Assembly: GCA_028641055.1 (NCBI GenBank)
Contig: CM054059.1
Span: 47,749,682 to 47,813,681, forward strand
Direction: 5' to 3'
DNA length: 64,000 nucleotides
Source: Alopecurus myosuroides
Taxonomy: Eukaryota; Streptophyta; Magnoliopsida; Poales; Poaceae
Of this stretch, positions 60,101 to 64,000 are shown piece after piece; within the stretch, counting starts at the first letter, position 1, and every line of letters begins with the position of its first letter. Made by a program: the position numbers and the translations under genes. Under the pieces are notes generated by a model. The model did no database searches. It was not told where the DNA came from and worked only from the letters and a program-made list of their open reading frames with translations.

Positions 60101-62801
60101 TTTTCATGAATAGGCGTGTTCTATGCATTGATTGGTGGAACAAACAACCTGCTAAAGCATTTAATCTGCCCTTCTGAAAGGAACATAACTAACTCCACAG
60201 CCTCATCTGGAAACTCTTACCATATAGAACCCCATTTCAATCATTAAAGTAGACACTCACTCTAATTATGTCAATAAAATGAAACTGGGAGATTGTTCAA
60301 ACAATGTTTCCCCTTGCATGAATTAATGCAAGCATAATAGTATAAGCAATACCCAGGTTTGTACAACAATTGTTCAAGTAGTAACTCACGTGGTAGCACT
60401 GACTAAAAAAGGCATGACTTTTCAGGCAGGTTCTATGTTGACAGAATAATATGGTCTACATGTATATGCATGTGGTCACAAAAATATACCAGCATATGTC
60501 ACAATAGTGTTGCCCATGTTTGAGGAAAAGCTTGGGTCTGCAACAGGCCAAGATCCATAACTAATTCTATTGTTCTAAGCCATTTCGCTGAGATACAAGA
60601 ATAATTGCACAATCAGCTCATCCATAGATAACCAATGTGCTACACAAACATAGCTGAAACAGAAATTTAAATCATAAGGTAAACTACTTGTATGAGCTAC
60701 TTGCCCCAAGTATTATACTTGGCAATCGACAAGCTCAAAAGTGGCCTTCCCTTTTTCCTTTCTTTTACGATAAAGCCCAATAATGAACTCTGATAATTTA
60801 TATAACAAAATACATTATAAGATAGTTTGTGCACCACAGATTGATGTATCATACCGGCAGTGCATGCAGAACTTGCAGAACCAGCTGAGACAATTGCATT
60901 GGGAGGCAGAACATTGTGCCTTTGAAATATTTCAACGAGGCGAGGTTTCCACTCATCCTTTTGCTCTCTGTGGCCCAACCTATATAATAAGCAAGTGGTT
61001 AGATCAATAATGTTGGATGTATCATGATTATAGTAAGACACACGAAAAGATATCTTACCTTCCATACCCGCCAAATCCCCATCTGGCAAAACAAAAAAGT
61101 AAGTAAATAACTGTGAAAAAATAGCAGGGTCCTGGAAAAATCATATCTACGCAATACAGAAAGGAATTTTGTACAACAGTTTGATATATATGTAAGTCAT
61201 ATTTGGATCTTTAACCGTGTCAAACATACGGGGACTAAAGAACATACGTGTAAACAAATCCACTTGAATCAACTGCAACTGCAATATAAAAGTAAAGAAA
61301 AGGTGTAGAGATTAGTATTAATCCTGAAAACTCAAAATAAACATGAAAAATAAAAAAGTGGAACGAACCTGTATGATTTGTTCCACATGCAACTTTCACA
61401 ATAGTTTTCTCAGACAACGCAGCAATCGCCTTGGGACGGGGCTGGGCTTCATATGATAGCTTTACAGATGAATCTTTGGTATTGTACTACAATAGCAGAA
61501 GTTAAAACACAATTATTGATAATAACCAAATCGATAGTTGGTTGTGTTTGAGAAGAAATAAACCTCATTGTCAGTTCCATGACCAAGTTGGCCGTACTGG
61601 GGAAGACCTGCTGTACTGCATAGAAGAGATGAATCAAAGTATCAAAACCTGCTTCAAAAAATCTGACAAACACCCACTAACTACAGCAAAATCAGATATC
61701 AACCAAAACAAGATGAAGATCTTGGAAGATTCGTAAGACGTACACTATAGAAGCACCCTCAACTGTAGACAGCCAGACAGTAAAGTCACCACCACAAACA
61801 GCATCAGTTACGTCAGTCACAAGACAGGGCACCGGCGATGTCTCAAATTCTGCAGAAAATTTAGAACAGAAACAACAAACAACAGCGGCGTAAAAAACCA
61901 AAGACTAAAATAAGCTGCCCATAATATTCTGAACATAATCTATCGACCTAAAAAAAAAATCAGTATGCTGAAAGCCTGAAATATGTAATACACATATTAT
62001 TATTAGTAACCCAGCAGGTATGAAATGTAAATCAATCAGCACTATTACAGGGGTAAAACGAAATTCTGAGATGTTCATTTTTAACACAAATTCTAAGCAT
62101 GTAACAGATTATACGAGACATTAAAATATATGACTAATGGCTTGTGAAGAATTGAACATGTTAATAATTGTAAAAAAAATATGTATAAGGCAATCTCCAA
62201 GCAGATAAATCCATATTTTTCCAAGCATGTATTGATTTTTTTCACGCAACAAACAAATAGTACCTGATGTCATATTAACTAAAGGAATACATAAAAAGAA
62301 GCCTAGTTACCAACCATTTCTTAGGGAGCCTGTCCCCAACTGTCCGTGTTTGTTGTGACCAAATGCGAAGGACTTCCCCTCATCAGTTACAACAACTGTA
62401 TGACTTCTTCCAACACTTGCTTTAATTATTTTATATCTGCAGAATTATACAACACGTTAGCATCTAAACAACATTGAGGTAAATCTTTAACACCTTTAAT
62501 CCATTCGACTAAACCAGATTACATGCTCAGTTCTTGAATTTACCAATACCTACAGTACACGACTATGAAACAAATAAAATGCAGGTACAGAATTTGATGT
62601 CTTACTTTGATAGTTCAGAAACAACAGTTGGTAGGTTACGCTGAAGAGTATCCCCGTGTCCCAACTGTCCCTTCTGCTTGAGAAAAAAAAAAGTGCTAAG
62701 TAACAAACCAAGCAAAATTGACTACCATCTCATTTATACCTCATTGCGACCCCATGAATAGCAACGGCCATCAGCACCCAAAGCAACAGAATGGCAAGCC
62801 A
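57175..62801 (-). CDS. Protein RCC2-like RCC1-repeat protein with AT-hook tail, 5'-partial
   Basis: Fifteen exons join in phase: 62740-62801, 62606-62673, 62315-62436, 61744-61849, 61564-61615, 61369-61486, 61248-61278, 61059-61082, 60855-60979, 59650-59731, 59401-59523, 59247-59300, 59081-59150, 58470-58503 and 57175-57512. They give 468 complete residues and the stop. RCC1 propeller repeats are clear: CYSWGRNEKGQLGHGDTLQ, KHGQLGTGSLRN, LPQYGQLGHGTDNE, TWGFGGYGRLGHREQKDEW, MYMWGKMKINGDDWMYPK, WGAAQFGELGYGPNGQK. The last exon is an acidic/Lys-rich linker and then a tail with GRGRGRGAKK, GRGRGRPKK and KRGRGRPKKA, AT-hook-like and probably nuclear. The first exon(s) with the start codon lie beyond 62801 and were not found up to the window end. 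It resembles the plant homologue of human RCC2. The biochemical role is not established here. Confidence 0.93.
58646..58690. mobile_element. Single Stowaway-like end in an intron of the RCC2-like gene
   Basis: ctccctccgttccgttaaatagcg stands after TA at 58644-58645, but no matching right end is seen within about 500 bp. It is probably a truncated MITE in the intron between 58503 and 59081. Confidence 0.5.
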
Positions 62802-63999
62802 CTGGCAAAACACAGGAAGACCAATAAGATGGAATTGCAATTAAACAGAAAATAAACACAGCATGAGAAAATAACTAACTTGATTATTATTAGTAAGAGG
62901 AGCAACCCTATTGTAACGATTTGGGACAACTGTCCCCCCCCCCCCCCTCCTTCACTCACTCAGTCTCGCTGACACCAAGCCCCAGATAACATAAAGTTAT
63001 AACCAGTCCCCGCTAACCCAGAACACTTACATTTATCAGTTATGGATCAAGAAATGATAGGTTCAATTCCATTTTGTGGGCTTCTTCACAGATAACCCTG
63101 CTATGGATCCTTTTGGTTGGTCTCCACCACCACATCAAATAACTAGTATCAAAGCATTTGAAAACAGATTTTCCTGTGCCTTCTGTTATCACAGCATTTG
63201 ATAGAACTTATTTTAAAACCATTTCACGGCACAGGGAAACCAAAAAATTGAAATCAGAGAATTCTGACAAAATTATTTGCAGTTACATGACAACTAGCAC
63301 GATTTCAGTAGTCAGTACAAAAAACTATTTTACGGAATATAAGATTGAGATAAATAGTGTAATTGAGTTTAAATGTTACAACCTGGAAATTACAATAGCA
63401 TTCCATTTTCTAGCTACTTCTGCTAGAGCACTTTATGGTATTTAGAAAATTCATTCTGTACCCTTCTGCGGTTACTTCAATTAACACTGCCTTTCAGCAC
63501 TTTTGGACGAAATTGTGATATTAATAAAAGGCAGATGTTTTACAGACTCAGGATTGAGATCGTAACCAGCAAAGCAAGGTCTGGGCAGCTGAAAATCCAC
63601 AAGCTTCTCAGGCGGTGGTACCAGTGAGTTGGGGGACGTGAATAACACAGCGAACAAAAAATAAAAAGTCAAGAGAGAATAGAGTAAATCCTTTATTACA
63701 TTTCACTTATGACCCAATCCAGTTATACAGAGGGGTTTGCAACTTGCGGCCAGAGATAGATAGACCAACTTCTTTCCTGAATTATGGTGGCGCTACAGCA
63801 TATACGTAAATCAGTGAACTCGATACCGCCTCAAATGTACCTCGTCGCCAACTGCCATCCCAAACACTCAAAATTATGGAAAATACTATCACCATTAGGG
63901 TTTCAGTTAGTTTTTAAGGGTGGGAATACTTCTCAAGATATAAAGTTTGCCACCAACACCACAGGGCAGACAGAGCACTCTGTGGCTTGCATTATATAA
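62802..63999 (-). other. Upstream intron/5' region of the RCC2-like gene
   Basis: The first coding exon (expected to read RLRPLVGVDIRF-like) is not found here, so this is probably an intron. It contains a C run at 62936-62949 and a minus-strand open stretch, 63481-63672, reading SLVPPPEKLVDFQLPRPCFA then GYDLNPESVKHLPF, which looks coding but which I cannot assign. 63700-63999 shows nothing recognisable. Confidence 0.45.
62936..62949. repeat. Homopolymer C tract
   Basis: About 14 consecutive C on the plus strand within the intron upstream of the first visible RCC2-like exon. The length is likely to vary between individuals or sequencing runs. Confidence 0.85.
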
Positions 64000-64000
64000 G

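Noticed and set aside
63784..63999. Plus-strand open frame running off the right edge
   Set aside because: It has no domain and lies where the RCC2-like intron is expected. Too short to support.

Overview
The window is nuclear DNA of a grass, most likely a Pooideae cereal or relative. Nested LTR retrotransposons with the TGATACGTCTC-type LTR, a large Gypsy element carrying an antisense gene, Stowaway MITEs and plant-type introns all point that way. Two ordinary host genes are present, both on the minus strand: an IQ-DOMAIN (IQD) calmodulin-binding protein (17378-22287, 6 exons, 856 codons before the stop) and a protein RCC2-like seven-bladed propeller protein with an AT-hook tail (57175-62801, 15 exons, 5' end outside the window). 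Nearly everything else is mobile DNA.

Layout. 1-195 and 12986-15942 are one LTR retroelement (copy 1, minus strand) split by a 12.8-kb Gypsy element (196-12980, target duplication CTATC). The Gypsy has damaged gag, protease, RT, RNase H and integrase on the minus strand and an intron-containing gene with its own TATA box on the plus strand. 15942-16288 is a fragment of a similar antisense gene. Then come the IQD gene, a Stowaway MITE (23545-23704), a nearly complete but damaged L1-type LINE (23981-30151, 14-bp target duplication) and a short poly-A retroposon (31247-31571, 11-bp target duplication).

33299-43269 is a decayed Mutator-like element (MULE). It pairs a FAR1-type MULE transposase (minus strand) with a convergent multi-exon gene ending in a ULP1/C48 SUMO-protease domain (plus strand), a layout like the Kaonashi-type MULEs known from plants. 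Both genes are broken by stops and frameshifts, although the protease catalytic residues are still readable. The non-coding parts of this element carry dozens of degenerate GGGTAACTT motifs, and the cargo gene contains tandemly duplicated exon-intron units. A second TGATACGTCTC-type retroelement (copy 2, 43270-49090) sits in the transposase gene. It preserves the empty site into which the Gypsy inserted in copy 1.

49091-52161 is a patchwork: a GC-rich block, a PIF/Harbinger ORF1 relic, an AATTAGAG-rich patch and another trace of the antisense-gene family. 52436-56950 is largely featureless intergenic DNA ahead of the convergent 3' end of the RCC2-like gene.
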